This document shows, piece after piece, positions 45,066 through 52,705 of a stretch of DNA of 64,000 nucleotides. The stretch is taken from assembly GCF_002776575.1 (NCBI RefSeq), contig NZ_CP022548.1, positions 2,309,001-2,373,000 on the forward strand, written 5' to 3'. The notes under the pieces were generated by a model. The model had not been told where the DNA came from and ran no database searches. It saw only the letters and a list, made by a program, of their open reading frames with translations. Position numbers and translations under genes: made by a program. This DNA is from Sphingorhabdus sp. YGSMI21 (GTDB lineage: Bacteria > Pseudomonadota > Alphaproteobacteria > Sphingomonadales > Sphingomonadaceae). How positions within the stretch are numbered: the first letter of the stretch is position 1; every line of letters starts with the position of its first letter.

Positions 45066-45534
45066 AGGTCGTGAAAGATCTCGGTGAATTGTCGTTAAGG
45101 AGATGATGATTTTCGGCTATCGATCAGCTTCGCTGCCGCTCGTCATATCGCTACTGATCGATACTGGGATGTAAGGGTGTTTTCGTTACGAACGCCTTGG
45201 AACAGGATTCTCGTTCGGAAAGCTTCTTGGCGTCATGCCTGTGCGCAGTTTCGATTTTCCGGGACATCAATTTTACCGGGCCAATTACCGGCAAAATCAA
45301 ATTCTGTGTCGGCGGTTCTCCGCCAAAATGGTGCGCGATTGCGAGTCCGGGGCGGGCCGCAAGCCTGCCGGAAGGCTTTTGGTCCAGGCCTACGGTTCCG
45401 GGGCGATATGAATATTGCTTCGATGGGATATCTGTTCGTTCCGGGTTTTGAATCCGAAGGGACTTTGTCCCGATATAATTGACTCAGGAAATTCGCTGAT
45501 GGGATGGCTGATCATGCTTCAGCGCTCTGCCCGA
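45066..45534. other. 470-bp gene-free region
   Basis: Short open frames on the plus strand have no recognisable product and poor start context. No motif recognised. The sequence becomes AT-richer toward the possible peptide gene and the insertion sequence. Confidence 0.5.
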
Positions 45535-45687
45535 CTAGCTCGGATTGAAACGGAAACCGGATTCAAAAGGAGAGGGCAATGACTTCGAGTCTGATTCTTT
45601 TGCCAAATCCAGTTCAATCAATATGGGCTTTTCATATCTGGTCTTGTTGCTGGCAGGTTTTGTTTCTTTTTTCTGTTCATGAATCAT
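45535..45687 (-). CDS. Possible RiPP precursor (lasso-like leader), 50 aa
   Basis: Short AT-rich frame. From the ATG at 45687 it reads MIHEQKKETKPASNKTR followed by YEKPILIELDLAKES and a short tail ending SPFESGFRFNPS. The YxxPxL spacing is that of lasso-peptide leaders bound by the recognition element, and a Glu seven to nine residues after candidate core starts would allow a macrolactam. Against this: the later leader Gly and Thr are not conserved, and no maturation gene is in the window. A longer start at 45732 reaches almost to the IS end. Treat as a hypothesis. Confidence 0.35.
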   Translation of the reverse strand: MIHEQKKETKPASNKTRYEKPILIELDLAKESDSKSLPSPFESGFRFNPS

Positions 45688-45784
45688 ATTTCTGGTCCAA
45701 ATCTGATTGTGCATAACTAGATATTTACGCATCTAGGTTCAGGACCTATTAAATAGCTTGCATGATTGGTAGAAGGTTGATTCA

Positions 45785-46180
45785 ATGGTGGCATCAAAGG
45801 AGGTGCCGCTGATGAGTGATCTGTTTATGTTGAGCAAGGCGCAGATGCGCCGGATAGAGCCATATTTCCCGTTATCGCACGGAGTTCCGAGAGTTGATGA
45901 CCGGCGTGTATTGAGTGGCATTGTCTTCGTGATCCGTAATGGGTTGCGTTGGCGCGATGCCCCTGCAGCCTATGGCCCTCATAAGACGATCTATAATCGC
46001 TTTATCCGCTGGAGCCGTATGGGTGTGTTCAACAAGATATTCTCTGCTCTGGCAGCTACCAGCGATGCCGATGACGTGCTGATGATTGATGCCACGCACT
46101 TGAAAGCGCATCGCACCGCTGCCAGCCTTTTAAAAAAGGGTCTGTTTCCAGATATATCGGAAGAACGAAGGGCGGCTTAA
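45785..46180 (+). CDS. IS5-family transposase, N-terminal part (orfA)
   Basis: Frame A of the transposase, 131 aa. It has the N-terminal DUF4096-type domain (QMRRIEPYFPLSHGVPRVDDRR, GLRWRDAPAAYGPHKTIYNRF) and the first catalytic Asp in LMIDATHLKAH. The frame ends after an out-of-frame tail; the heptamer A-AAA-AAG at 46132-46138 lets ribosomes slip back one base into orfB. The start may instead be the ATG at 45812. Confidence 0.9.
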   Translation: MVASKEVPLMSDLFMLSKAQMRRIEPYFPLSHGVPRVDDRRVLSGIVFVIRNGLRWRDAPAAYGPHKTIYNRFIRWSRMGVFNKIFSALAATSDADDVLMIDATHLKAHRTAASLLKKGLFPDISEERRAA

Positions 46181-46572
46181 ACTCCAAGCTCCATGCCGTG
46201 TGTGACGGGTCAGGCAGGCCGTTGGTCCTGTGTTTAAGCGAAGGGCAGATGAGCGATCATATCGGTGCAAAGCTCACATATTCCGCGCTACCCGATCATG
46301 CCCTCTGCATGATCGGGGACAAAGGCTATGACAGCGACGAGTATCGCGCCGCCCTGCAGGCCAAAGGCATCACGCCGTGCATCCCGCCGCGAAAGGGACG
46401 GATATTACCCGCTGACTTCGACAAAACCCTCTACCGGCAACGTCACAAAATCGAGAATATGTTCGGACGCATCAAGGACTGGAGGCGTATCCACACCCGC
46501 TATGACCGATGCGCACATACCTTCATGTCCGCCATCGCAATCGCAGCTACCGTCATCTTCTGGCTCAGTTAA
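46132..46572 (+). CDS. IS5-family transposase, C-terminal part (orfB, by -1 frameshift)
   Basis: Frame B, joined to orfA at the slippery site. After the shift it reads KKGSVSRYIGRTKGGLNSKL, which is the expected family sequence, then LHAVCDG, the second catalytic Asp in CMIGDKGYDSDEYR and the Glu in RHKIENMFGRIKDWRRIHTRYD. All DDE residues are present. The fused transposase is about 260 aa. Confidence 0.9.
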   Translation, partial: KKGSVSRYIGRTKGGLNSKLHAVCDGSGRPLVLCLSEGQMSDHIGAKLTYSALPDHALCMIGDKGYDSDEYRAALQAKGITPCIPPRKGRILPADFDKTLYRQRHKIENMFGRIKDWRRIHTRYDRCAHTFMSAIAIAATVIFWLS

Positions 46573-46660
46573 TGAGTCCTGACCCTAGACTCTTGAAGAA
46601 TCGATCTACTATAGTCTCTACTATATCATCTAGTAAATAAAATCAAATACTGGTCCCCTT

Positions 46661-46700
46661 GTGTAATGTAATTGAGTGTATTTTAATGTATTCTAATGTA
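46661..46700. repeat. Four 10-bp phased direct repeats
   Basis: Four successive decamers end in the same TGTA core: GTGTAATGTA, ATTGAGTGTA, TTTTAATGTA, TTCTAATGTA. The period equals about one helical turn. Another AATGTAA occurs at 47054-47060 beside the nrdA promoter. Confidence 0.7.
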
Positions 46701-46903
46701 AATCACGTCACGGGAGGCGACCGGTTTGTTTGTTCTTGCTGAAGAGGAAATTCTGCCGGAGGCCTCGCGGTCGATTTGACTCGGCCCAGATCATCATTGT
46801 CGCCAATATGGTTAATGACGAAGCGCGAAAATTGTCTTCCGGTAAAATGCGATCCGCTCATTTGATCCACCACATATGTTGTCACATTTCCGTCATTCCC
46901 ACC

Positions 46904-46923
46904 TGTGGATGATCTGTGGAAAG
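46904..46923 (+). promoter_or_regulatory. Two DnaA-box-like sites upstream of nrdA
   Basis: TGTGGATGA (46904-46912) and TGTGGAAAG (46915-46923) resemble the DnaA box TGTGGATAA with one and two mismatches, on the same strand and 11 bases apart. DnaA regulates nrdAB in Escherichia coli; here the role is inferred. Confidence 0.5.
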
Positions 46924-47069
46924 ATTTTTTTGTAAATATTGGCATCGGCTCTTGCACAATGCCGGAGGCCTAGAAGGTCCACGCGTCGCGGCATGTTGTC
47001 CGGAATCGCCGGGCGACGAAGCGATTCATTTATACGACGAACAGAGTCGTTAAAATGTAATTTACCCCC

Positions 47070-47098
47070 TTGCATAAAATTCTGATTCAGCCACTATA
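47070..47098 (+). promoter_or_regulatory. Probable nrdA promoter
   Basis: TTGCAT, 17 bases, then ACTATA. The -10 lies within the first NrdR box, which fits repression by promoter occlusion. Confidence 0.55.
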
Positions 47099-47138
47099 GG
47101 TTGTGGTTCGGCCTAGGGGGCACACCAACTGATAGTGG
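47091..47138 (+). promoter_or_regulatory. Tandem NrdR boxes
   Basis: CCACTATAGGTTGTGG (47091-47106) and CACCAACTGATAGTGG (47123-47138) each fit the 16-bp NrdR palindrome with CAC/GTG ends. They are 16 bases apart, centre to centre 32, the three-turn spacing known for NrdR operators. Located upstream of nrdA and overlapping its promoter. Confidence 0.82.
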
Positions 47139-47373
47139 TTAGTCGTATTTAACGCCGACTCGGTGGACACCTCCCTTTGTGCCAAATGTACAGTGAGAAA
47201 TACCGGATTTGGGTAAGAAAAAAATGCCCGCCGGGGCGTGAATAATGTTAGAGTGAATGCTTCGGCATGAGTCGAACAAGACAGGAACAAACGCCCGGAC
47301 ACAATCCCGGTGGTCGATCGGTCGATACGCCGTTGTGATCGTTGATTTAGTAGAGTGACTTGAGGGGGCTTTG

Positions 47374-49437
47374 ATGGATTTTAGAGACAACCGCGACAAC
47401 GAGAATGTGTCGGGAACAGATGTGAGTGAGAGTGAAATGGGCGCGGAAGTATTGGACAAGCCAGAAAGCCAGGCTGAAAGCACGAAGCCGACCAGCGAAC
47501 CGGAAGTCAGCAAGAAGGCTGCTGCAGAAGCCGCCGCGACCAAGGATAATGACGAGAAGGAACTGAAGGCCGAGCGCGACAGCCACAGCGTCGAAAAGCG
47601 CCGCTTCAAGATCAAGCTGGACGAAAGCCGCGATGATCTGCTCACCGACTTTGGCAAGGAAACACTCAACGACCGCTATCTGCTGCCCGGCGAATCCTAT
47701 CAGGACCTGTTTGCCCGTGTGGCCGATGCCTATGCGGATGACCAGGATCATGCCCAGCGGCTCTATGACGCGATTTCCAAGCTCTGGTTCATGCCGGCGA
47801 CGCCTGTATTGTCGAACGGCGGTACCGGACGCGGTCTGCCGATCAGCTGCTATCTCAACAGCGTCGACGACAGTCTTGGCGGCATCGTCAATACGTGGAA
47901 CGAGAATGTCTGGCTCGCCTCGCGCGGCGGCGGCATCGGCACCTATTGGGGCAGCGTCCGCGGTATCGGTGAACCGGTCGGCCTGAACGGCAAGACATCG
48001 GGTATCATTCCGTTCGTCCGCGTGATGGACAGCCTGACCTTGGCGATTTCGCAGGGGTCGCTGCGCCGTGGTTCGGCGGCTTGCTATCTCGACGTCAACC
48101 ATCCGGAAATCGAAGAATTTCTGGAAATCAGAAAGCCTTCCGGCGATTTTAACCGGAAAGCCCTGAACCTGCACCACGGTGTGTTGCTGACCGACGAATT
48201 CATGGAAGCGGTCCGCGACGGCACGGAATTTGAGCTCAAGTCACCGAAAGACGGATCTGTCCGCGGCACGGTTGACGCGCGCAGCCTGTTCCAGAAGCTG
48301 GTCGAAACACGGCTGGCCACGGGTGAGCCCTATATCATCTTCAGCGATACGGTGAACCGGATGATGCCCAAGCATCACCGTGACCTGGGCCTGAAAGTAT
48401 CGACTTCCAACCTGTGCTCGGAAATCACCTTGCCTACGGGCCGCGATCATCTCGGCGAAGACCGGACGGCTGTCTGCTGCCTGTCATCGCTCAATCTCGA
48501 GACATGGGATGAATGGTCGGTCGAGAAGGGCTTTATCGAAGATGTCATGCGTTTCCTCGACAATGTCCTGCAGGACTATATCGACCGCGCGCCGGAAGAA
48601 ATGGCGCGGGCGAAATATAGCGCGATGCGCGAGCGCAGCGTCGGTCTTGGCGTGATGGGCTTCCACAGCTTCCTTCAGGCCCGCGGCCTCGGCTTCGAAA
48701 GTGCGCTGGCAAAATCCTGGAACTTCAAGATCTTCAAGCATGTTTCAGCCAAGGCGTCCGAAGCCAGCATGATGCTGGCCAAGGAACGCGGCCCTTGCCC
48801 CGATGCAGCCGACCAGGGCGTGATGGAGCGTTTCTCCTGCAAAATGGCGATCGCACCGACCGCGTCGATCAGCATCATCTGCGGCGGCGCCTCGGCTTGT
48901 ATCGAACCGATCCCGGCGAATATCTATACCCACAAGACGCTCTCGGGCAGCTTCATCGTGAAGAACCCGCATCTGCTGAAATTGCTGCAGGAAAAGAGCA
49001 AGGACAGCAACAATGTCTGGAACTCGATCCTCGAGAAGGGCGGCAGCGTCCAGCATCTCGATTTCCTCAGCCCGGAAGAAAAGGACGCGTACAAGACCAG
49101 CTTCGAGATCGACCAGCGCTGGCTGCTCGAACTGGCTGCCGACCGTACGCCGTTCATCGACCAGGCGCAGTCGCTCAACCTGTTCATCCCGGCCGATGTC
49201 GACAAGTGGGACCTGCTGATGCTCCACTTCCGCGCCTGGGAGCTGGGCATCAAGTCGCTTTACTATCTGCGCTCGAAATCGATCCAGCGCGCCGGTTTTG
49301 CCGGTGGCGAGACGATGATGAGCGAACCGGCAACCGGCGGCGGCGTGGAGGCGGACAACACGCTCGACCCGAAAAAGGTCGAACTGATGACCACCGCCGG
49401 CACCACCGATTATGACGAATGTCTGGCGTGCCAATAG
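47374..49437 (+). CDS. nrdA: Ribonucleoside-diphosphate reductase alpha subunit
   Basis: Catalytic subunit of class I ribonucleotide reductase, 687 aa, cytoplasm. Active-site residues: Cys159 (ISCYLNSVDD), Asn346, Cys348 and Glu350 (TSNLCSEITLP), Cys368/369 (AVCCLSSLN) and the C-terminal redox pair in ECLACQ. The first ~75 residues are charged, Ala/Glu/Lys-rich and disordered-looking, and there is no ATP-cone, so the allosteric activity site is absent. ATG at 47374 follows GAGGGGG; a TTG lies one codon earlier. The operon continues with an SPFH-like mini-gene and nrdB. Confidence 0.96.
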   Translation: MDFRDNRDNENVSGTDVSESEMGAEVLDKPESQAESTKPTSEPEVSKKAAAEAAATKDNDEKELKAERDSHSVEKRRFKIKLDESRDDLLTDFGKETLNDRYLLPGESYQDLFARVADAYADDQDHAQRLYDAISKLWFMPATPVLSNGGTGRGLPISCYLNSVDDSLGGIVNTWNENVWLASRGGGIGTYWGSVRGIGEPVGLNGKTSGIIPFVRVMDSLTLAISQGSLRRGSAACYLDVNHPEIEEFLEIRKPSGDFNRKALNLHHGVLLTDEFMEAVRDGTEFELKSPKDGSVRGTVDARSLFQKLVETRLATGEPYIIFSDTVNRMMPKHHRDLGLKVSTSNLCSEITLPTGRDHLGEDRTAVCCLSSLNLETWDEWSVEKGFIEDVMRFLDNVLQDYIDRAPEEMARAKYSAMRERSVGLGVMGFHSFLQARGLGFESALAKSWNFKIFKHVSAKASEASMMLAKERGPCPDAADQGVMERFSCKMAIAPTASISIICGGASACIEPIPANIYTHKTLSGSFIVKNPHLLKLLQEKSKDSNNVWNSILEKGGSVQHLDFLSPEEKDAYKTSFEIDQRWLLELAADRTPFIDQAQSLNLFIPADVDKWDLLMLHFRAWELGIKSLYYLRSKSIQRAGFAGGETMMSEPATGGGVEADNTLDPKKVELMTTAGTTDYDECLACQ

Positions 49438-49473
49438 CATCAAAGCACAGCGGATCAGGATCGAGCGAATAGA

Positions 49474-49869
49474 ATGAGAGCAGGAGCAGGAGCATATCTG
49501 GTGATGTTCGGGATCATGGTGATCCTGATCGTTCTGATCATGGCATTTTATCCGCAATATCGCGTCTATTCGCAGCGATTGGCGGGCGAAGCTTCCCTGG
49601 CTGAAGCGCAATCATCTCGGCAAGTTGCAGTTCTCGAAGCGCGTGCAAGACGGGAAAGCGCGAAAGAACTGGCCGCTGCTGAAATTCTGCGGGCGGAAGG
49701 GGCGGCCAAGGCCAATGCAATTTTGCAGGACAGTTTGGGTGGTCCGGATGGCTATTTGCGATATTTGCAGATTCAGGCACTGGAATCGTCCCGCGCGTCC
49801 TTGATTTATGTTCCAACCGAAAGCGGTTTGCCGATCACGGAATCCGCGAGAATTAGGCCGGGTCTGTGA
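49474..49869 (+). CDS. SPFH/stomatin-tail-like membrane mini-protein
   Basis: 131 aa. One N-terminal membrane span (YLVMFGIMVILIVLIMAF) is followed by an Ala/Glu/Arg-rich helix (ARRESAKELAAAEILRAEGA) and a segment, YLRYLQIQALESSRASLIYV then PTESGLPITES, that closely resembles the C-terminal tail of stomatin/HflK-type SPFH proteins (ALEAL...VIYVP..GLPI). The SPFH core domain itself is missing. Placed between nrdA and nrdB with a terminator-like hairpin after it. Its role there is unknown. Confidence 0.8.
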   Translation: MRAGAGAYLVMFGIMVILIVLIMAFYPQYRVYSQRLAGEASLAEAQSSRQVAVLEARARRESAKELAAAEILRAEGAAKANAILQDSLGGPDGYLRYLQIQALESSRASLIYVPTESGLPITESARIRPGL

Positions 49870-49901
49870 TGGAAAATTGACACGGTAGATTTTGCCCACT
49901 G

Positions 49902-49940
49902 CCCCCTCCCTTTTGCTCCTTTCGGGAGGGGGCCGTTTTT
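49902..49940 (+). terminator. Terminator between nrdA segment and nrdB
   Basis: CCCCCTCCC pairs with GGGAGGGGG around a 13-base loop, followed by CCG and six T. It would end or attenuate transcription before nrdB, giving separate control of the beta subunit. Confidence 0.75.
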
Positions 49941-49970
49941 TGAAAGTAAAGGCGCGCGCAGCACATCAAT

Positions 49971-50058
49971 TGTCATCCCAGCGAAGGCTGGGATCCAGAC
50001 CAAAATATGCTGTATGAAACAAGATTGGATTAGGCCCCAGCCGCCGCTGGGGTGACGA
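49971..50058. repeat. Intergenic palindromes before nrdB
   Basis: GTCATCCCAGCGAAGGCTGGGATCC and, 33 bases later, CCCCAGCCGCCGCTGGGGTGAC form two hairpins with facing GTCATCC/GGTGAC borders, the widespread GTCATCCCAGCGAAGGCTGGGA type of dispersed intergenic repeat. The unit ends 20 bases before nrdB. Confidence 0.75.
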
Positions 50059-50078
50059 GTAAAGCGGAGAACGAGTAA

Positions 50079-51131
50079 ATGTCACTTCTGGAAGCACGCA
50101 AAACCTACAAGCCCTTCGAATATCCCTGGGCCTATGAATTCTGGAAGCGGCAGCAGCAGATCCACTGGATGCCGGAAGAAGTGCCGCTTGGCGAGGATTG
50201 CCGCGACTGGGCGCAGAAGCTGACCGATCACGAACGCAATCTGCTGACCCAGATTTTCCGCTTCTTCACCCAGGCCGATGTCGAGGTGCAGGATTGCTAT
50301 CACGACAAATATGGCCGGGTGTTCAAGCCGACCGAAATCAAGATGATGCTGACCGCGTTCAGCAACATGGAAACCGTCCATATCGCCGCCTACTCGCATC
50401 TGCTCGACACGATCGGCATGCCGGAAAGCGAATATTCGATGTTCCTCGAATATGAAGCGATGAAGGACAAGCACGATTATATGGGCACGTTCGGCGTCGA
50501 CAATGACGAGGATATCGCCAAGACGCTGGCGATGTTCGGCGGCTTCACCGAAGGGCTGCAGCTGTTCGCCAGCTTCGCCATGCTGATGAACTTCCCGCGC
50601 TTCAACAAGATGAAGGGCATGGGCCAGATCGTCTCCTGGTCGGTCCGCGACGAAAGCCTGCACTGCGAGGGCATCATCAAGATGTTCCACACCTTCGTGC
50701 AGGAACGCGACTGCCTGACCAAGTCGGTCAAGGAAGATATTATCGACTGCTGCCAGAAAACCGTCCGCCTGGAAGATGCCTTCATCGACCTCGCGTTCAG
50801 CGACGGCCCGGTCACCGGCATGACCGCCAAGGAAATCAAGAAATATATCCGCTATATCGCCGACTGGCGTCTGGGACAGCTCGGCTTCCAGCCGATCTAC
50901 ATGGTCGAAGACCACCCGCTGCCCTGGCTGGCGCCCCTCCTGAACGGGGTCGAACACGCCAATTTCTTCGAAGCCCGCGCCACCGAATATTCCAAAGGCG
51001 CGACCAAGGGCGAGTGGAACGACGTCTGGTCGAGCTTCGACCAGCGCAAGGGCAAGGTTGCGAACGAGGACGAAGTGGCCGCAGATGACGGGCCGGATAT
51101 GTTTGCGGAAGCGGGGGTTGCTGCGGAGTAG
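50079..51131 (+). CDS. nrdB: Ribonucleoside-diphosphate reductase beta subunit
   Basis: Radical-generating subunit, 350 aa. The di-iron ligands fall at the spacing of the E. coli protein: Asp67, Glu98, His101, Glu158, Glu192 and His195; the radical tyrosine is Tyr105 in ETVHIAAYSHLLD. No ATP-cone at the N-terminus. The acidic C-terminus (GPDMFAEAGVAAE) should dock to NrdA. Followed after 3 bases by the Panacea gene. Confidence 0.96.
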   Translation: MSLLEARKTYKPFEYPWAYEFWKRQQQIHWMPEEVPLGEDCRDWAQKLTDHERNLLTQIFRFFTQADVEVQDCYHDKYGRVFKPTEIKMMLTAFSNMETVHIAAYSHLLDTIGMPESEYSMFLEYEAMKDKHDYMGTFGVDNDEDIAKTLAMFGGFTEGLQLFASFAMLMNFPRFNKMKGMGQIVSWSVRDESLHCEGIIKMFHTFVQERDCLTKSVKEDIIDCCQKTVRLEDAFIDLAFSDGPVTGMTAKEIKKYIRYIADWRLGQLGFQPIYMVEDHPLPWLAPLLNGVEHANFFEARATEYSKGATKGEWNDVWSSFDQRKGKVANEDEVAADDGPDMFAEAGVAAE

Positions 51132-51134
51132 GGG

Positions 51135-51713
51135 ATGGAAAACTTGGATGGAGATTTGACCGGCTTAGATCCGCGGATAGTCGCGAATTATATTATAGAT
51201 AGGGCGGAAGGGCCAATACGTCACATCGCACTTCAGAAACTTTTATATTTTTCGCACTGCCTATACCTGATGAGATTTAAGAAGCCTCTGATCAAAGGTT
51301 ATTTCGAGGCTTGGACGTATGGTCCAGTCCATCCCGCAGTGTATTCTGCCTTCAAGGGACAAGGGGCCGCCCCAATTAAGAAAAAAGCTTTGAAGAAGGA
51401 CCTACGAACAGGATCGCATTCAGAATTGCCAAGCTTATCTGACCCAGAAGCCAGGAAGGTCGTTAATTTGACAATGGCCGCCTACGAGGGGCTCTCTGAT
51501 AGCCAGCTTGTAAACTTGTCGCATGCTGCCGGTGGACCATGGGATGTCATTAAGAACAAAAGTAAATCTGAAAAACTGATTGGACTTAAAATTCCTAACG
51601 AATTGATTTTAGCAGAGTTTCGAAATCACAAGTTACCTTCACATATGTTAGACAATACAGGAGCAATAGATGGGCAAGAAGATACGCCACTTACCTATAA
51701 CGGACTTGGCTAG
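51135..51713 (+). CDS. Panacea domain (DUF4065/SocA-like) protein, candidate antitoxin
   Basis: 192 aa. The diagnostic region is LQKLLYFSHCLYLMRFKKPL followed by the EAWTYGPVHPAVYSAFK block, the core of the Panacea/SocA domain found in antitoxins that neutralise diverse toxins (PanAT systems). The gene is visibly AT-rich against its neighbours. It begins 3 bases after nrdB and its last 44 bases overlap the next gene, which has its own AGGAG site. The layout, antitoxin first and tightly overlapped, is that of a toxin-antitoxin operon. Confidence 0.88.
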   Translation: MENLDGDLTGLDPRIVANYIIDRAEGPIRHIALQKLLYFSHCLYLMRFKKPLIKGYFEAWTYGPVHPAVYSAFKGQGAAPIKKKALKKDLRTGSHSELPSLSDPEARKVVNLTMAAYEGLSDSQLVNLSHAAGGPWDVIKNKSKSEKLIGLKIPNELILAEFRNHKLPSHMLDNTGAIDGQEDTPLTYNGLG

Positions 51714-52389
51714 GATCGCAGTCATGGATTCCGAGCTCCGTTTCCCTGCGTTGCAACAGGTAAACACTGGTGGAGGAGGTCCAAGCTATAGGCCTACACG
51801 TCAAAAGCTAGCTGATGTTGTGGATCGCAAACCCGGAATGTTTGAATCCGAACGAGCTCCTTGGTCAGTTGTTGAAGAAGACTTGAAAAAACTCTCTTAT
51901 TCCGACCGAGAAGAGAAAATGAACTTACTCGCAGGTAAGTCCATTTATAATTATTGTGCAAAAAATGATGTGCATGCAAGAGAATTGGAAGGTTATCCAC
52001 TTTCGTTTAATGTAGGACTAAAGCTTGTTTGCTGGTCGCCAGCGTTGTTTGTCTATCCAGACCGAATTAGCGTTCCATTTTTTGATATGCGGAGAAAGTA
52101 TTTTCTTACTCCGGGGGCGACGAAGTTTATGTTCAGTGTAATGAATATCGCTTTGCGTGAAAATAACCCTGATTACTCAGAGGTGGAATTCGAAGTTTTG
52201 CGATTGTCAGATTCGAAAGATCGAGCGATCAGACCTATCTCTGAAGGTGATATGTCTTTGTATTCGTATGAGGAACTTGAGCAGATGATTTCAGAGACAC
52301 AGTCACTTTGGATCAAGGTTCAAGAAGGAAGAATAGACCAAAGAAGGGACAGTGATCCAGATTGGGATATTGATAGCTTGTTTGGTTGA
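51670..52389 (+). CDS. Unknown protein, candidate Panacea-linked toxin
   Basis: 239 aa, not recognised. No signal or membrane span. N-terminal third is basic and loop-rich (GGGGPSYRPTRQKLADV); the centre has a hydrophobic, aromatic block (FNVGLKLVCWSPALFVYP, VPFFDMRRKYFLTPGATKFM); the C-terminus is acidic (SDPDWDIDSLFG). AT-rich like its partner. Overlap with the Panacea gene and the AGGAG site 6 bases before the ATG make it the likely toxin or effector; this is inference from arrangement. Confidence 0.75.
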   Translation: MGKKIRHLPITDLARIAVMDSELRFPALQQVNTGGGGPSYRPTRQKLADVVDRKPGMFESERAPWSVVEEDLKKLSYSDREEKMNLLAGKSIYNYCAKNDVHARELEGYPLSFNVGLKLVCWSPALFVYPDRISVPFFDMRRKYFLTPGATKFMFSVMNIALRENNPDYSEVEFEVLRLSDSKDRAIRPISEGDMSLYSYEELEQMISETQSLWIKVQEGRIDQRRDSDPDWDIDSLFG

Positions 52390-52705
52390 TCGAATTACTC
52401 ACGGTTACAGTTCACTAAATGCACTAATTTTAAAGTGATAATTCCCTCCGTCATAATCCTGAACCCGTTTAGCTTCGCTGGTCGTCGGCTCAGGATCTTA
52501 ACCGACAGAGCGCGCACCCTCGGGAGGTCCTGAACCAAGTTCAGGATGACGACTGGCTTGGTCCAATTCTCCTCTCGACCGCCGCTCCCACCACACAACA
52601 GCAAATTCGGCAACACACTGTTGCCCCGCGCCCACCGTCTCCCGCGTTGACGCTAGGGCAAGCCCGGCCTAGTCTGTCCCCACCAATCAACGGGGAGGAC
52701 CAATC
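52390..52705. other. Gene-free region with repeat, upstream of DoxX gene
   Basis: Contains the degenerate palindrome 52451-52552; open frames here are repeat-derived. The DoxX ribosome site GGGGAGGA lies at its right edge. Confidence 0.55.
52451..52552. repeat. CATCCTGAAC-type palindrome, degenerate copy
   Basis: TCATAATCCTGAACCCGTTT and, inverted, GGTCCTGAACCAAGTTCAGGATGAC border a core with ACAGAGCGCGCACCCTCGGG. The better copy is at 53101-53178. Confidence 0.65.

Larger units (their letters stand above)
45736..46585 (+). mobile_element. IS5-family insertion sequence (IS427-like)
   Basis: About 850 bp. Ends are imperfect inverted repeats: left GGTTCAGGACCTATTAA, right (complement) GGGTCAGGACTCATTAA. 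Both are bordered by CTAG, the probable 2-4 bp target duplication. It contains two frames, orfA and orfB, linked by a -1 slippery site, encoding a DDE transposase. Both ends and both frames are intact, so the copy may be active. Inserted between a short peptide frame and the nrd control region. Confidence 0.92.
46586..47373 (+). other. nrd upstream control region, 790 bp
   Basis: No gene seen, despite its length. It holds four phased 10-bp repeats (46661-46700), two DnaA-like boxes (46904-46923), a TTAA-N7-TTTA element resembling a CtrA site (47050-47064), a promoter (47070-47098) and two NrdR boxes (47091-47138). The 235-base stretch between the second NrdR box and nrdA is probably leader. 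Confidence 0.6.

Noticed and set aside
45177..45482. 101-codon frame downstream of the EamA gene
   Set aside because: No ribosome site, no domain, Arg/Ser-rich composition.
46661..46923. Replication origin
   Set aside because: Repeats plus DnaA-like boxes could suggest one, but the boxes are only two and imperfect, and no initiator or partition gene is near. Regulation of nrdA is the simpler reading.
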